Assembly (NCBI RefSeq): GCF_900186955.1
Contig: NZ_LT906438.1
Location: forward strand, 3,162,001 to 3,226,000
Source of the DNA: Bacillus pumilus
GTDB taxonomy: Bacteria; Bacillota; Bacilli; Bacillales; Bacillaceae
Direction of reading: 5' to 3'
DNA: 64,000 nucleotides
Of the stretch, positions 50,927 through 60,789 are shown piece after piece (the first letter of the stretch is position 1; every line of letters begins with the position of its first letter). The position numbers were made by a program, and so were the translations under genes. Under the pieces are notes generated by a model. It had not been told where the DNA came from and did not search any database. It saw only the letters and a program-made list of their open reading frames with translations.

Positions 50927-51949
50927 CTATTTCCTTGTTTGATATTCGATCCATTTTTGATAGCTAGAAGCGGCGGCAGAAAGTGGATAGACCAGCCGGC
51001 ACTTCGCAAGGAATAAAATCATTCGCTTCCGCGCGGTGAGCTTCGATGGTTCCACTTGTTTGACGGCATGCTGAAAAGCCTCGTGTGTCACCATTTCCCG
51101 CATATGATCAAGCTTTTCCCGAAGAGAGAGTGCATTTTGGCTCTTCCATTCGTTGAGCATACAATGAAGAGTGTGATTGACAATAAAAAAATCAAGTGCC
51201 TTCTCATACAGAGAGATGTCATCATATTCTGTCAAAAACAAGCGCTGTGCATGATAAAAGGTTAGTCCATGATGAAAATACTGCTTTTGATATCGCTGCA
51301 CAATAGAAGATAGATGAACACGGTAGTAATAAAGAGGTTCATGAACAAAGGCAATGCTGCGTGATAAAGAAAAACAGCGCAGCGTCACATATTGATCTTC
51401 TATGTTCTCAAGTTCTCCCCGCAACGGAAATCGAATGTCGTGTTCTTCGATAAAGGCACGCCGATACAGCTTATTCCATGAGAACCCCGTCATGTCTCCG
51501 TGCAATAACGCTTCAATTAAAATCGTTTTTTCGGCCGACCGCTCGGCTAACAGCGTCGTTGGTATGGTTCGCTTTGACTGTTCAAATTGAATCCAGTACT
51601 CACTGATCACTAAATCTGCGCCGGTCATTTCAGCTTTTTCATGCAAGGCTTCGCAGTAATGAGGCGCGAGAATATCATCTGAATCAATAAAGGCAATATA
51701 CGTGCCCTTTGCTTCTTCGATACCCCGGTTTCTCACAGCGCCTAACCCTTGATTGGTTTGATGAATGACCCGAAACCGCTGATCTTGTGCAGCAAATGCT
51801 TCAAGATATTCTCCGCTGTGATCTGTAGATCCATCATTCACGAGAATAACCTCTATATCTGAAAAACTTTGATCTGCAATTGATTGAAGGCATTGCTCCA
51901 CATACTGACTCGTATTGTAGACTGCGACCAATAGACTGATAGCTGGCAT
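50927..51949 (-). CDS. epsH: Family 2 glycosyltransferase EpsH
   Basis: A 340-residue GT-A fold transferase: SLLVAVYNTSQYVEQCLQSI at the start, DD/DxD motif in AFIDSDDILAP and SFSWNKLYRR-like acceptor region (FSWNKLYRRAFIEE). The sequence follows B. subtilis EpsH rather than EpsJ (conserved FPLRGELENIEDQY and YYRVHLSSIVQRYQK). The start is ATG 51949 after AAAGGTGGGG. It adds a sugar to the eps repeat unit. Confidence 0.92.
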   Translation of the reverse strand: MPAISLLVAVYNTSQYVEQCLQSIADQSFSDIEVILVNDGSTDHSGEYLEAFAAQDQRFRVIHQTNQGLGAVRNRGIEEAKGTYIAFIDSDDILAPHYCEALHEKAEMTGADLVISEYWIQFEQSKRTIPTTLLAERSAEKTILIEALLHGDMTGFSWNKLYRRAFIEEHDIRFPLRGELENIEDQYVTLRCFSLSRSIAFVHEPLYYYRVHLSSIVQRYQKQYFHHGLTFYHAQRLFLTEYDDISLYEKALDFFIVNHTLHCMLNEWKSQNALSLREKLDHMREMVTHEAFQHAVKQVEPSKLTARKRMILFLAKCRLVYPLSAAASSYQKWIEYQTRK

Positions 51950-51976
51950 TACAACATGCCCCACCTTTCTCAAAAT

Positions 51977-53080
51977 CTACTTTGTAAATATCGTCCTGTA
52001 CGGTAACACAGATGAATCGAACGGCATCAGCATGATGCTGTACAGAATATAGCAAACAGCAATCCCTACATAGATAAAAACATTAGACCGCTGATCAAAA
52101 ATACGTGTGAAATACGGCAGTAAAATAAGCTGATACAAGCCAAAATAAATATGAAATCTTGCATAAATGACATCCTTGGTGGCAAGGATGCCAAACAAGA
52201 AACCGAGCAAACAAAAGTTCACAACGTAATCACTCTCAGGCGTCAGCTCACGAAGCCGTTTTCGATAAAAGAACGCAAGCAAAAGCGGCAAAATCAATAC
52301 ACCGATTTTTGTCACATTCATTCCATTTGTATTCGTTGTGAGCCATTCCTCGTAATGCCCATATGAACTGCCTTGCAGCATTACGACAAACACGGAAATA
52401 AAGCGGTCATAAAGAGCGGTTAACCCTAAGAAAATCATGCATAAGACCAGCATCATCCAAGACCACGATTTTGTTCTCACGATAAAATACACAGGAATCA
52501 TGATGAGAGCCGATGAATGAAACAATGAACATACGAGGACGAGCGGAAAATACAATTTCCACTGACCATTGATCACAAGACGGATGGCATAAAAAAGAAC
52601 CGCCGCCACCATATACTGACGCATGCCATTAAACGAAGCGTAATAATGAAAGGTGCCGAGAAAAAGCAGCATACTCAGCTCAAAGGGACGACCATATTGA
52701 ATGAGCGTCTTGATGATAAAAAAATAAGTGATCGCCCCAACCGAGATATACATGATTTGCGGATCATGGGACAGTTGATTGAGCATCCATAAAATAAACG
52801 TAAATCCTGGGTCAGTGGCCGCCTTGTCCACACCAAATCCGAATATGTGCCAAGGCTTTTCATAATTGATGGAGAACTCATACATCTGTCCATATGTGAC
52901 AAAATCGGTTCCTACTTTGTAACGAATACCAGCGACAATACAAAGAAACAAAAACGGAAATAACACGAGAATCTTGTTAGGCCGCCATCCGCTTTGAATG
53001 GTATCATCACGCCTGCCGTAAAATGCGGCAAAGCTCGACCATAAATAGACCATGATCATGTTCACCAAATATACCGCCAT
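51977..53080 (-). CDS. epsG: Polysaccharide polymerase EpsG (Wzy-like)
   Basis: A 367-residue EpsG-family protein with about ten membrane segments and the [17 protein letters not shown] motif typical of the family. It is the likely polymerase of the eps repeat unit. Length equals that of B. subtilis EpsG. It starts 14 bp after epsF. Confidence 0.93.
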   Translation of the reverse strand: MAVYLVNMIMVYLWSSFAAFYGRRDDTIQSGWRPNKILVLFPFLFLCIVAGIRYKVGTDFVTYGQMYEFSINYEKPWHIFGFGVDKAATDPGFTFILWMLNQLSHDPQIMYISVGAITYFFIIKTLIQYGRPFELSMLLFLGTFHYYASFNGMRQYMVAAVLFYAIRLVINGQWKLYFPLVLVCSLFHSSALIMIPVYFIVRTKSWSWMMLVLCMIFLGLTALYDRFISVFVVMLQGSSYGHYEEWLTTNTNGMNVTKIGVLILPLLLAFFYRKRLRELTPESDYVVNFCLLGFLFGILATKDVIYARFHIYFGLYQLILLPYFTRIFDQRSNVFIYVGIAVCYILYSIMLMPFDSSVLPYRTIFTK

Positions 53081-53094
53081 CTGCCATTCCTTCC

Positions 53095-54225
53095 TTACAG
53101 TCCATATCCTTTCAACACACGTGTGATGTTCTGTTTGACATCAAATCCTCTTTGTTCAAGCTGGTACGTAATGGTCTCTTGAAGAGGAGGCTCTGCATGA
53201 TACGCTTCAAGCACCGCCTTCATCCATTCATGCGCGGAATCCCGGAGCGACATTCTTTTCACAAGACCGCAGCCTAAATCTACTTCCTCTGTAATATGAT
53301 CTGAAATCACACAAGGCAATCCAGATGCCTGTGCTTCCACTAAAACAAGCGGAAGGCCTTCAAACAAGGAAGGCATCACAAATACATCAAATGCTTTCAT
53401 ATAGTCTGGAACGTCCGATACAACGCCTGTAAAGACAATGTTGTCTAACAAACCGGCCTTTTCCGTATATGATTCAACCACCTGCCTCAGCGGTCCATCC
53501 CCTACAAGGACGAGCTGAAATGAGACCCCCTGCTTCTTTAAGGTCTGTGCCAGTTCCATAAAAAAAACGTGATTTTTTTGTTCATGAAAACGGCCAATAT
53601 GACCTATCACCATACTCTTTTCCTGAAGACCCAGCTGCTTTTTGATCTTCACCTTTTCTTCTGGATCAGGCTGAAAGAAAAGGGATAAATCAATCCCATT
53701 CGGCAGCACCTCAACCTGTCTATTCTTCATTTTTTTCTGCCCAAATAAAAAGGAGCCGGCATCCTCACCGCATGCAACAAGCTTTGTAGAAAATGCAAAA
53801 ATCAGCCGGCGAAACCCTTTGAGCATCAAATGGTCTACCCAATTTGGCGACTGTTTCCAAGCTGTATTATGCGAATGACAAATCCGCACCTTTACACCCG
53901 CCAGTTTCGCAGCAAGAGCAGAGAAGCCTGTTTGAAAATCTGTATGTGCATGCACTGCTTGATACGGTCCTGTTCGTTTGATCGTCTTTGTCAATGTTCT
54001 GACAAATACCAAAGGAGAGGACGCTCCAATACTCGGGACGTAAAAGATACGTCCTCCGAGCCTCTGAATTTCCTCATCATAATCACAGACATCCTTCCGG
54101 TGGGTAATAAAGTCAAATTGGAGGACATTTCTATCGAGTGCACGATAGATGTTCATGATCATCGTTTCAGCTCCGCCGCGGTTCATCCCGCCCACAATAT
54201 GAAGTACACGCTTTGGCTCACTCAT
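53095..54225 (-). CDS. epsF: Family 4 glycosyltransferase EpsF
   Basis: A 376-residue GT-B transferase: N-terminal [23 protein letters not shown]-terminal donor-site [20 protein letters not shown] with the E-x7-E pattern. It adds a sugar to the lipid-linked unit. It overlaps epsE by eight bases. Confidence 0.93.
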   Translation of the reverse strand: MSEPKRVLHIVGGMNRGGAETMIMNIYRALDRNVLQFDFITHRKDVCDYDEEIQRLGGRIFYVPSIGASSPLVFVRTLTKTIKRTGPYQAVHAHTDFQTGFSALAAKLAGVKVRICHSHNTAWKQSPNWVDHLMLKGFRRLIFAFSTKLVACGEDAGSFLFGQKKMKNRQVEVLPNGIDLSLFFQPDPEEKVKIKKQLGLQEKSMVIGHIGRFHEQKNHVFFMELAQTLKKQGVSFQLVLVGDGPLRQVVESYTEKAGLLDNIVFTGVVSDVPDYMKAFDVFVMPSLFEGLPLVLVEAQASGLPCVISDHITEEVDLGCGLVKRMSLRDSAHEWMKAVLEAYHAEPPLQETITYQLEQRGFDVKQNITRVLKGYGL

Positions 54226-55063
54226 CCCGAATCGTCCTCCTTTTCAACAAAGACGCCTCCAGCTTCCGCTGGTGATAAAATTTCATGATCTTCGGTGATA
54301 AACAGGCGCGGATCACCGGCTTTAGCGCAAACAAATAATGAACCGGCGGCAATTTTAATAACCAGCATGCTTTTAAAACGAGCCAAGCATTATCTATCGA
54401 ATATTGAAACCTACGACGCTGAAAAGCCGCTTCATCCTCTCTCACAAGGTATAACGGCTCTTGTAAATTAAAGCCTTTTCTCCCCGTAGCAAAAAAACGG
54501 ATCCACAGATCAATATCTTCCATCCGCCTCGTTGTTTTCACAGAGCGATATCCATTTAAAGCCTTGTACGCAGCAGCCCTCATCATAATGGTTCCATGAC
54601 AAAAAGGCGTCCCTCTTGCCAGCACTTTTCGATCAGGCTCTGAAATCAGTGCACGTACCCCTTTTGTACCCGATTCATCAAACACCGTCATCGCCGTCCC
54701 GACCACATCATATTCAGGATGTGATTCAAGGAAATGCACCTGTTTTTCTAAACGATCAAGTACTGATATATCGTCGCCATCCTGCCTTGCAATCAAGTCT
54801 CCCCTCGCTTCAGCTAGACAGCGATTCAGACTGGCAGCGAGCCTTTGATTATGCTCATTGCGGATAAGGCGAATTCTTTCAGGTTCTCGTTTTGTATAGG
54901 ACAGCACTTTTTCATAGGTGCCGTCTGTTGATGCGTCATCACATATGATGAACTCCCAATTATCATATGTTTGATGAAGAATGGATTCAATACTTTCTTC
55001 TACTGTGTCTTGGCAATTGTAGACGCCCATGATGATAGACACCTTTGGCTTATGCATGCTCAC
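54218..55063 (-). CDS. epsE: Family 2 glycosyltransferase and flagellar clutch EpsE
   Basis: A 281-residue GT-A protein: SIIMGVYNCQDTVEESIESIL, CDDASTDGT, ARQDGDD (DxD metal site) and the acceptor region RRMEDIDLWIRFF. In B. subtilis EpsE is both a transferase and a clutch that disconnects the flagellar rotor, so motility stops when matrix is made; conservation of the whole protein suggests the same here, but I did not check the clutch residues. ATGA-type overlap with epsD. Confidence 0.93.
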   Translation of the reverse strand: MSMHKPKVSIIMGVYNCQDTVEESIESILHQTYDNWEFIICDDASTDGTYEKVLSYTKREPERIRLIRNEHNQRLAASLNRCLAEARGDLIARQDGDDISVLDRLEKQVHFLESHPEYDVVGTAMTVFDESGTKGVRALISEPDRKVLARGTPFCHGTIMMRAAAYKALNGYRSVKTTRRMEDIDLWIRFFATGRKGFNLQEPLYLVREDEAAFQRRRFQYSIDNAWLVLKACWLLKLPPVHYLFALKPVIRACLSPKIMKFYHQRKLEASLLKRRTIRDE

Positions 55064-56199
55064 ATCACCTTCTCTGCTTGATCCATATAAGTTGTATAAA
55101 TTTCTTCCATAGCACTCACCGTCTGCTCCTGTGCAAATGCATGGGCTAAGGAGCGCCCCGCTTTTCCCATGAGGGGCAGCTGATCTCTTCTGTGATAAAG
55201 CTGGTGCAAATATTCAGCCAAATCATTCACATCATGCGGTTTGACTAAAAAACCATTCACACCATGTCTGATCAACTCACAGTGTCCTCTATTCTCTGTT
55301 GCAATGACCGGCTTTTCCGCAGACATCGCTTCAAGCAGATTCATGCCGAGCCCTTCTCTCAAACTAGTCGACACACATACATCACTCAAATGCATCCATT
55401 CCTCAATTTGTTTGCAAAAACCAGCAAAGTGGACATGCTTTTCAAGATGGAGCTCGTGAACCAGCTTTTCATACATCGGCCTCATTGCCCCTTCACCGGC
55501 AAACACGATCTTCACATTTGGTATTTTCCTATATAGCTGGGCACATGCTTTGATGAGCATCCCTTGGTTTTTATTCGCATTTAATTCGCCAGCGCACAGC
55601 ACAATAAAATCTTCTGAAGAAAAGCCATGGACTGCACGAAGACGCTGCTTCTCTTTTGCAGTAACTGGTGCAAATCGTTTCATATCCACACCCATACCAG
55701 GAACATAGTAGACAGATGCCCGCTCTTTTGATAGACGATCTGCTCTTTTAAAATCCTCTCCATTAATGGTGATCAGAGCGTCTGTATGGCGGGCGAGCCA
55801 TCGCTCAATCGGATAATAGAGCAGCCAGTTTTGAAGCGGTGCTCCTTGCCAAAAGTGAAAACCATGTGCTGTGTAAAGAACCTTCGTCCCTTTTTTGCGC
55901 GTGCTTTTGGCTGCTAGTCTGCCAATCACACTTCCCATTGGTGTGTGGCAATGGATAAAGTCGTAGTGCTCTTTCGCTAACAGCTTCTTCAGCTCCACAT
56001 ACGCAAACCGGTTGTGCACATGAAAAGGAGATCGCTGAATCGGAATCGAGTGCGCTTGATCCACATAGGGAAGCTCCAGCTGACCATTTGCCGCTGTATG
56101 CACTTCCCATCCTTGTTCCTGAAACCACCGGAAATACGGAAGGTGAAATGCCTTAAAATGATAGTCAACCGTTGCGCAAAACAAGACTTTTTTCTTCAT
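55060..56199 (-). CDS. epsD: Family 4 glycosyltransferase EpsD
   Basis: A 379-residue GT-B transferase opening MKKKVLFCATVDYHFKAFHL, with CHTPMGSVIGRLAA and the donor-site SLREGLGMNLLEAMSAEKPV. The start is ATG 56199, nine bases after GGGGGAAG; it overlaps the end of epsC. It adds a sugar to the eps repeat unit. Confidence 0.93.
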   Translation of the reverse strand: MKKKVLFCATVDYHFKAFHLPYFRWFQEQGWEVHTAANGQLELPYVDQAHSIPIQRSPFHVHNRFAYVELKKLLAKEHYDFIHCHTPMGSVIGRLAAKSTRKKGTKVLYTAHGFHFWQGAPLQNWLLYYPIERWLARHTDALITINGEDFKRADRLSKERASVYYVPGMGVDMKRFAPVTAKEKQRLRAVHGFSSEDFIVLCAGELNANKNQGMLIKACAQLYRKIPNVKIVFAGEGAMRPMYEKLVHELHLEKHVHFAGFCKQIEEWMHLSDVCVSTSLREGLGMNLLEAMSAEKPVIATENRGHCELIRHGVNGFLVKPHDVNDLAEYLHQLYHRRDQLPLMGKAGRSLAHAFAQEQTVSAMEEIYTTYMDQAEKVM

Positions 56200-58039
56200 C
56201 AGCAAGCGCTTCCCCCTCTCTTTTCATCTGTTCAGACAACAAATCATCCGATTCGATGGCAGCAAACAATGCTTCTCTCATTTGCTCTTCACTCATCATG
56301 TCAAATTCATGGATAAAGCGGTTCAGCACATATGGGTCTCCATCCAGCGCATGGCCGATATGAATTTTCGGGAAAATTTGTTCCTGTGCTTTTTCATGCT
56401 GGTTGAGTAGTTCCTCATACATTTTCTCCCCAGGGCGAATGCCTGTGAACGTAATCGGAATCTGGTCTGTGGTGTAGCCTGAGAGGTGAATGAGGTTTTC
56501 TGCGAGGTCAACAATTTTCACTGGCTCCCCCATATCTAATACGAAAATCTGTCTTCCTTCTGCCAAGGCACCCGCCTGAATGACAAGTCTCGATGCCTCT
56601 GGAATGGTCATAAAATATCTTGTCATGGCTGGGTGTGTGACCGTGACCGGCCCGCCTTGTTCAATCTGTTTCTTAAAAATTGGAATGACGCTTCCCCTGC
56701 TTCCGAGTACATTTCCAAACCGAACCGCGACAAATTTTGTGTCACTGCTTGCCCCCATTTGCATGATCAGCATTTCAGCAAATCGCTTTGTGGCGCCCAT
56801 CACATTGGCAGGATTGACCGCTTTATCAGAGGAAATGAGGACGAATGTTTCAATGCCATGCTCATGTGCAGCTTCTGCGACATTTTTTGTCCCGATAATA
56901 TTGTTTTTTACTGCTTCTTTTGGACTGATCTCCATGAGCGGGACGTGCTTATGTGCCGCAGCATGATAAATCATATCCGGCTGAAATTGACCAACGATTT
57001 CACTCATTTTCTGTTTATCTTGGATATCCGCAATTTGCGGATAGAGACTGATGGTGTCCCCATACATTTCTTTCAGCTCTAGTAAAATAGAATGAATGCT
57101 AAATTCTCCATGTCCCACAAGCACAATCGCTTGAGGAGCAAACACACAAATTTGACGACAGATTTCTGACCCAATCGATCCGCCTGCCCCTGTGACCATG
57201 ATGGTTTTCCCCTTTAAATGGACAGATAGACGGCTCGAATCTAATTGAATCGGTTCTCTACCTAATAAATCCTCTGGCTGTACATCTCGTAATTGATTCA
57301 GCGCATGGGTTCCTTTTAAAATCTGCTCCATCTCCGGCATGATCTGCGTTTTAACCCCAGTCGCTACGCATTCCTTATACAGCCCTTTTAACGTATGGCT
57401 GCTTTTGGACGGAATGGCGATGATGATCTTTTGAATATCCATCATCACAACAGCTGTTTGAATCTGTTCTTTTCCCCCTAGAACAGGCAGTCCCATGATT
57501 TCAAGCCTATGCTTCGTCTTGTCATCATCTATGAAGGCGACTGGCTCAATATGTACATCACTCGATTGCTGAAGCTGACGAACGATGATCGTCCCAGCTG
57601 ATCCGGCGCCAATGATTAAGGCCCGCTCCTTTTCTACCTGCAGCCGCTTTGCCCCATCATGTAATAGCCGGGACGCCATTCGAGATGCACCGATGAATAA
57701 TACGTGAAAAAGCCACACGATGAATAAAAAACGGAAGGGCCATGTCTGCACGAAAAGGTACAGCATTGCCATTGAAAATAAAAAAGAACATACAAAGGTC
57801 TTCATTAAAGAAAATAGCTCTCTTACCCCTGTATAAGCCCATACTTGCTTGTACACGTGAAAAATATACGAAAACAAATGGTGCCCAATGAGTAGACTGA
57901 GCGAAGAAATGACGAGCATTTCAAATGTATAAACAGTTAACGCCGCTTCTTGGACAAATTGAAAACCAAAAAAGACAGCCACTAAGATGAGATATGAATC
58001 TAGTGCCACGATGATTGATAATCTTTGGGCGTAAGTCAA
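56165..58039 (-). CDS. epsC: UDP-sugar 4,6-dehydratase EpsC
   Basis: A 624-residue membrane-bound dehydratase making the 4-keto-6-deoxy sugar for the EpsN/EpsM branch. Four hydrophobic segments occupy 1-120; a first Rossmann fold has IIGAGSAGT (142-150); the catalytic short-chain dehydrogenase fold has VTGAGGSIGSE (282-292) and LISSDKAVNPANVMGATKR with the active Ser/Lys. The start is TTG 58039 after GGGAGGAG. The family (FlaA1/PglF-like) is clear. The EAR RNA precedes it. Confidence 0.94.
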   Translation of the reverse strand: MTYAQRLSIIVALDSYLILVAVFFGFQFVQEAALTVYTFEMLVISSLSLLIGHHLFSYIFHVYKQVWAYTGVRELFSLMKTFVCSFLFSMAMLYLFVQTWPFRFLFIVWLFHVLFIGASRMASRLLHDGAKRLQVEKERALIIGAGSAGTIIVRQLQQSSDVHIEPVAFIDDDKTKHRLEIMGLPVLGGKEQIQTAVVMMDIQKIIIAIPSKSSHTLKGLYKECVATGVKTQIMPEMEQILKGTHALNQLRDVQPEDLLGREPIQLDSSRLSVHLKGKTIMVTGAGGSIGSEICRQICVFAPQAIVLVGHGEFSIHSILLELKEMYGDTISLYPQIADIQDKQKMSEIVGQFQPDMIYHAAAHKHVPLMEISPKEAVKNNIIGTKNVAEAAHEHGIETFVLISSDKAVNPANVMGATKRFAEMLIMQMGASSDTKFVAVRFGNVLGSRGSVIPIFKKQIEQGGPVTVTHPAMTRYFMTIPEASRLVIQAGALAEGRQIFVLDMGEPVKIVDLAENLIHLSGYTTDQIPITFTGIRPGEKMYEELLNQHEKAQEQIFPKIHIGHALDGDPYVLNRFIHEFDMMSEEQMREALFAAIESDDLLSEQMKREGEALADEEKSLVLRNG

Positions 58040-58077
58040 CGCTCCTCCCCCTTTTTAAAACATCACTATTCTTACGT

Positions 58078-58172
58078 AAAATGGGCATCAAACCCGTCCT
58101 CACATCCCACTATTGATGACGAGCATCTAAGGCATTGGTCATGCCCACAGCAGGATCGAGTGCCTCCATTGT
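58078..58172 (-). ncRNA. EAR (eps-associated RNA) antitermination element
   Basis: The 165-nt gap between epsB and epsC holds a structured stretch with the elements of the known B. subtilis EAR: GGAGGCACTCGATCC, a GTGGGCAT arm pairing with GATGCCCAT downstream (pseudoknot-like), AGTGGGATG and GGACGGG. In B. subtilis this element makes RNA polymerase read through terminators in the distal eps genes. Boundaries are approximate. Confidence 0.8.
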
Positions 58173-58204
58173 TAAAGATTAGGAGACATCACCTATCAAT
58201 CTTG

Positions 58205-58888
58205 TTAATACATATACAGCCTTCCCTTTTTCTCTTTCTTGCCATTTAGCATAGCCCCAAGCAGTTTACCTGTTGTCCCGTCTAACACTTCTTTTGATTT
58301 CTTGACCGCAGCTATCTTGGTTTTGCCGCTTAAGACAACAAGAATGCTTCCATCTGTCCGGTTCGCCAGGATCTTTGCATCGGCTACTGGCAGAAGCGGC
58401 GCAGAATCAACAATCACCATGTCATATTGCTGTTCAATTTCATAAAACAGCTGCTTCATGACAGATGAGGAGAGCAGCTCAGCTGGATTCGGCGGAATGG
58501 TTCCGCTCGGAAGCAGCTCTAAATGTTCAATAGGTGTGGGTAAAATAGCTTCCTCCAAGCTGCAATTATTTAATAGCACATTGGTCAAGCCCGTGTGATG
58601 ACTCAGGTCAAAATATTCATGAACAGCCGGCTTTCTCAAATCAGCATCCATTAGCAGCACCCGCTTTTTCTGCTGTGCAAAAACAGCTGCTAGATTTGCA
58701 GCCGTAAATGATTTCCCTTCCTTCGGCAAGGAGGATGTCACCAATATGGATTTCAGCCTTGTTTGGATTGATGTGAATTCGATGTTCGTTCGGATCGTAC
58801 GAAATTGTTCTGCTATGACAGAGTGAGGATCTAATACAGAAATACAGGATAAATCTCTCTTTTCTCTTTTCTTTCTCTTAAAGATCAA
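58205..58888 (-). CDS. epsB: Bacterial tyrosine kinase EpsB
   Basis: A 227-residue BY-kinase: Walker [16 protein letters not shown] near 53-67, Walker A' [11 protein letters not shown], Walker B MVIVDSAP, and a C-terminal tyrosine pair (Y225, Y227) for autophosphorylation. It is activated by EpsA and regulates chain synthesis. It overlaps epsA by 11 bases. Confidence 0.95.
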   Translation of the reverse strand: MIFKRKKREKRDLSCISVLDPHSVIAEQFRTIRTNIEFTSIQTRLKSILVTSSLPKEGKSFTAANLAAVFAQQKKRVLLMDADLRKPAVHEYFDLSHHTGLTNVLLNNCSLEEAILPTPIEHLELLPSGTIPPNPAELLSSSVMKQLFYEIEQQYDMVIVDSAPLLPVADAKILANRTDGSILVVLSGKTKIAAVKKSKEVLDGTTGKLLGAMLNGKKEKKGRLYMY

Positions 58889-59609
58889 TGTTCTGTCCTC
58901 CCGTTATGACGGACTGCTTGTCTTTTTTTGCCCTCCTGTCTGCCTGCATCTGATAGACGCTGCCGAGCGACGGCAATCCGATCTCTTCTCTTATTTGATG
59001 CGTTCGTTTTACAGTATCATCGAGTAGGTTCATTAAGAAAATGAGTGTTACCCCCCCTAATAAAGAGGCGCCTAGTGCCAGTACGATATGAACGAATTTT
59101 CTTGAATTCATGAGAATCGTATTGGACAGCTTGGCTTCAGACAAAACATTAATGCGATCCATATTCATGGTTTTTTTGATTTCTTCTTGCAGCACCTCTG
59201 TTGCAGTATTCGCGATGGCAACTGCCTTTGCGCGATCCTCATCTTGCACAGAAATATTGATGACCTCAGACTCATTTTCTGTACTTGTGGCAATTTTGTG
59301 TTTTAATCCTTCAGCTGATTCTGTGAGATTGAGTGTTTCTTTTACTTTTTCAATAACGATCGGACTTTTTAATAAAACTTGAAAGGTACGTGTATATTGA
59401 AGGTTCATCTGAATATCGTTTAAGTTCGCTTGTGCGTCATTGCTGCGTTTATGAACAAGAATTTGAGTGGTTGCCTGATATACAGGAGTCGAGACATAGA
59501 ACTGATAGTAGGCTGAAATGCCCGTTACGATCAGGACAATCAGGATCAGAAGGGCCATTTTCTCTTTAATGACAGAAAACAGCTGCTTAAAACCTATATT
59601 CTCATTCAT
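58878..59609 (-). CDS. epsA: Tyrosine kinase modulator / chain-length protein EpsA
   Basis: A 243-residue Wzz-family membrane protein with hydrophobic segments at about 15-35 and 170-190 and an extracellular coiled region ([18 protein letters not shown]-type Wzz fold). It activates EpsB and controls polymer length. First gene of the operon; GGGAGGT precedes the ATG. Its N-terminal [17 protein letters not shown] is the cytoplasmic end. Confidence 0.94.
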   Translation of the reverse strand: MNENIGFKQLFSVIKEKMALLILIVLIVTGISAYYQFYVSTPVYQATTQILVHKRSNDAQANLNDIQMNLQYTRTFQVLLKSPIVIEKVKETLNLTESAEGLKHKIATSTENESEVINISVQDEDRAKAVAIANTATEVLQEEIKKTMNMDRINVLSEAKLSNTILMNSRKFVHIVLALGASLLGGVTLIFLMNLLDDTVKRTHQIREEIGLPSLGSVYQMQADRRAKKDKQSVITGGQNIDL

Positions 59610-59718
59610 AGATACCTCCCGATTTCATCATAAAAAGGTTATATATGGTTTCTTTTTGTTAATGATTGGATTATAAAAGATAATACCCGCAAAGAAAAAT
59701 GTCATAATAGGTCTTATA

Positions 59719-59796
59719 GTTCTTTTTAAAGAACGAAATCGTTCGTTTTCTTTTGTTTACTTCCTGATTCTTACGTTTTTGAATTTTATAAAGAAC
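59719..59796. promoter_or_regulatory. Probable SinR operator sites between epsA and slrR
   Basis: A perfect inverted pair GTTCTTT-TT-AAAGAAC (59719-59734), an adjacent CGAAATCGTTCG dyad and a further AAAGAAC (59790-59796) match the SinR box GTTCTYT. They lie in the 257-bp divergent gap, so SinR (or SinR-SlrR) can control eps and slrR together. Confidence 0.75.
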
Positions 59797-59866
59797 AATT
59801 TATTTCTTATAATGAACAAAAAGGTCGCAGTACGATTCGCCAGGGAGAAGGGAGATCATTAATCGA

Positions 59867-60337
59867 ATGATAGGAAAGGTGATACGCATTTACCGAAAGA
59901 GGAAAGGATACTCCATTCAGCAGCTGGCTGAAGATGCCCATGTTTCTAAATCGTATTTGAGTAAAATTGAGCGTGGTGTCCACAAAAATCCATCTGTCCA
60001 GTTTTTAAAAAAGGTATCCTCTTCGCTAGAGATTGATTTACAAGAGCTATTTGATGCAGAGACGTTGATGTTTCATGACTCTGAGAGTGGTGAACACGAA
60101 TGGCGGGAGCATATCGTCAATGCCGTCCAATCCGGCATGCCAAAAGAAGAACTCTATCAGCTGCTCCAAACGTACCAAAAGGAGCAGGAAGAAAAGACGT
60201 TACATGTCACTCATAGAAAGTTGACGGATTCGAATATAACAGAGTGGAAGCGTCTGATGAGTGAGGCGAAAGCTATCGGCTTAAGCATTGAGGAAGTAAA
60301 AGCATTCCTCGCCAACATGGGAGAACGACGGGCGTAA
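59867..60337 (+). CDS. slrR: Biofilm/motility switch regulator SlrR
   Basis: A 156-residue Xre/SinR-family protein: HTH at 5-60 (GYSIQQLAEDAHVSKSYLSKIERGVHKNPS) and a C-terminal SinI/SinR dimerisation segment (LTDSNITEWKRLMSEAKAIGLSIEEVKAFL). In B. subtilis SlrR binds SinR and redirects it from matrix genes to motility genes, locking chaining and biofilm. Divergent from epsA as in B. subtilis. GGGAGAAGG precedes the ATG. Confidence 0.95.
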   Translation: MIGKVIRIYRKRKGYSIQQLAEDAHVSKSYLSKIERGVHKNPSVQFLKKVSSSLEIDLQELFDAETLMFHDSESGEHEWREHIVNAVQSGMPKEELYQLLQTYQKEQEEKTLHVTHRKLTDSNITEWKRLMSEAKAIGLSIEEVKAFLANMGERRA

Positions 60338-60386
60338 GCCTTTCAGGAAGAGTCAAATTGCGGGGAGAGGCGTTTGACGCTTCGCT

Positions 60387-60421
60387 GAAAAAGAGCCTTT
60401 TATCATGAAAAGGCTCTTTTT
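60387..60421. terminator. Bidirectional terminator between slrR and the holin gene
   Basis: AAAAAGAGCCTTTT / AAAAGGCTCTTTTT 14-bp stem with A and T runs suited to both directions. Confidence 0.85.
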
Positions 60422-60425
60422 CCTC

Positions 60426-60650
60426 TTATTCTGCTTTTTTTGTTCGTGCTTTTTTCGTTATATCATTGTTTTTCCAATAGGCCCAGAGAGATGTAATTCC
60501 AAGAAAGACTAACGTGATGAATTGCTGAATACCTTCTTCATCAATAGGAATTGGGCTTTTTCCCGCAGCGGTTAGCGCACTGTTGACAAGTGCGAGCAAA
60601 AGCAGCACAAGCCTTGCGATTGTACCTGCACTAATTTTTTGAACTTCCAA
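60426..60650 (-). CDS. Phage-type holin (SPP1/XhlB-like family), solitary
   Basis: A 74-residue membrane protein: short polar start, a hydrophobic segment at 11-30 (ARLVLLLLALVNSALTAAG), the KSPIPIDEEGIQQFI middle, a second segment at 45-60 (VFLGITSLWAYW), then a basic tail KNNDITKKARTKKAE. Two spans with KSP..I.EE between them is the SPP1-type holin pattern of Bacillus phages and PBSX (XhlB). The start is TTG 60650 after GGAGGGG. No endolysin or other phage gene is beside it, so it is a remnant or a domesticated holin. Confidence 0.75.
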   Translation of the reverse strand: MEVQKISAGTIARLVLLLLALVNSALTAAGKSPIPIDEEGIQQFITLVFLGITSLWAYWKNNDITKKARTKKAE

Positions 60651-60740
60651 CTGTAACCCCTCCCTTTCTTCCCCTTCACGGGCGGTAAGGCTCGTTCTCT
60701 CTCATATGTATGCAAAAACCGAAAGAATAGAAGACCGGAT

Positions 60741-60782
60741 CAAAAAAAGAGACATCATGCCTATATAAGGAATGATGCCTGA
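60741..60782 (-). terminator. Terminator of the siderophore importer operon
   Basis: On the minus strand GGCATCATTCC / GGCATGATGTC forms an imperfect stem followed by seven Ts, just after the yfiY stop codon. Confidence 0.75.
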
Positions 60783-60789
60783 TTTCATC

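Noticed and set aside
60426-60650. A prophage in this region
   Set aside because: Only one holin-type gene is present; flanking genes are chromosomal with their own terminators.
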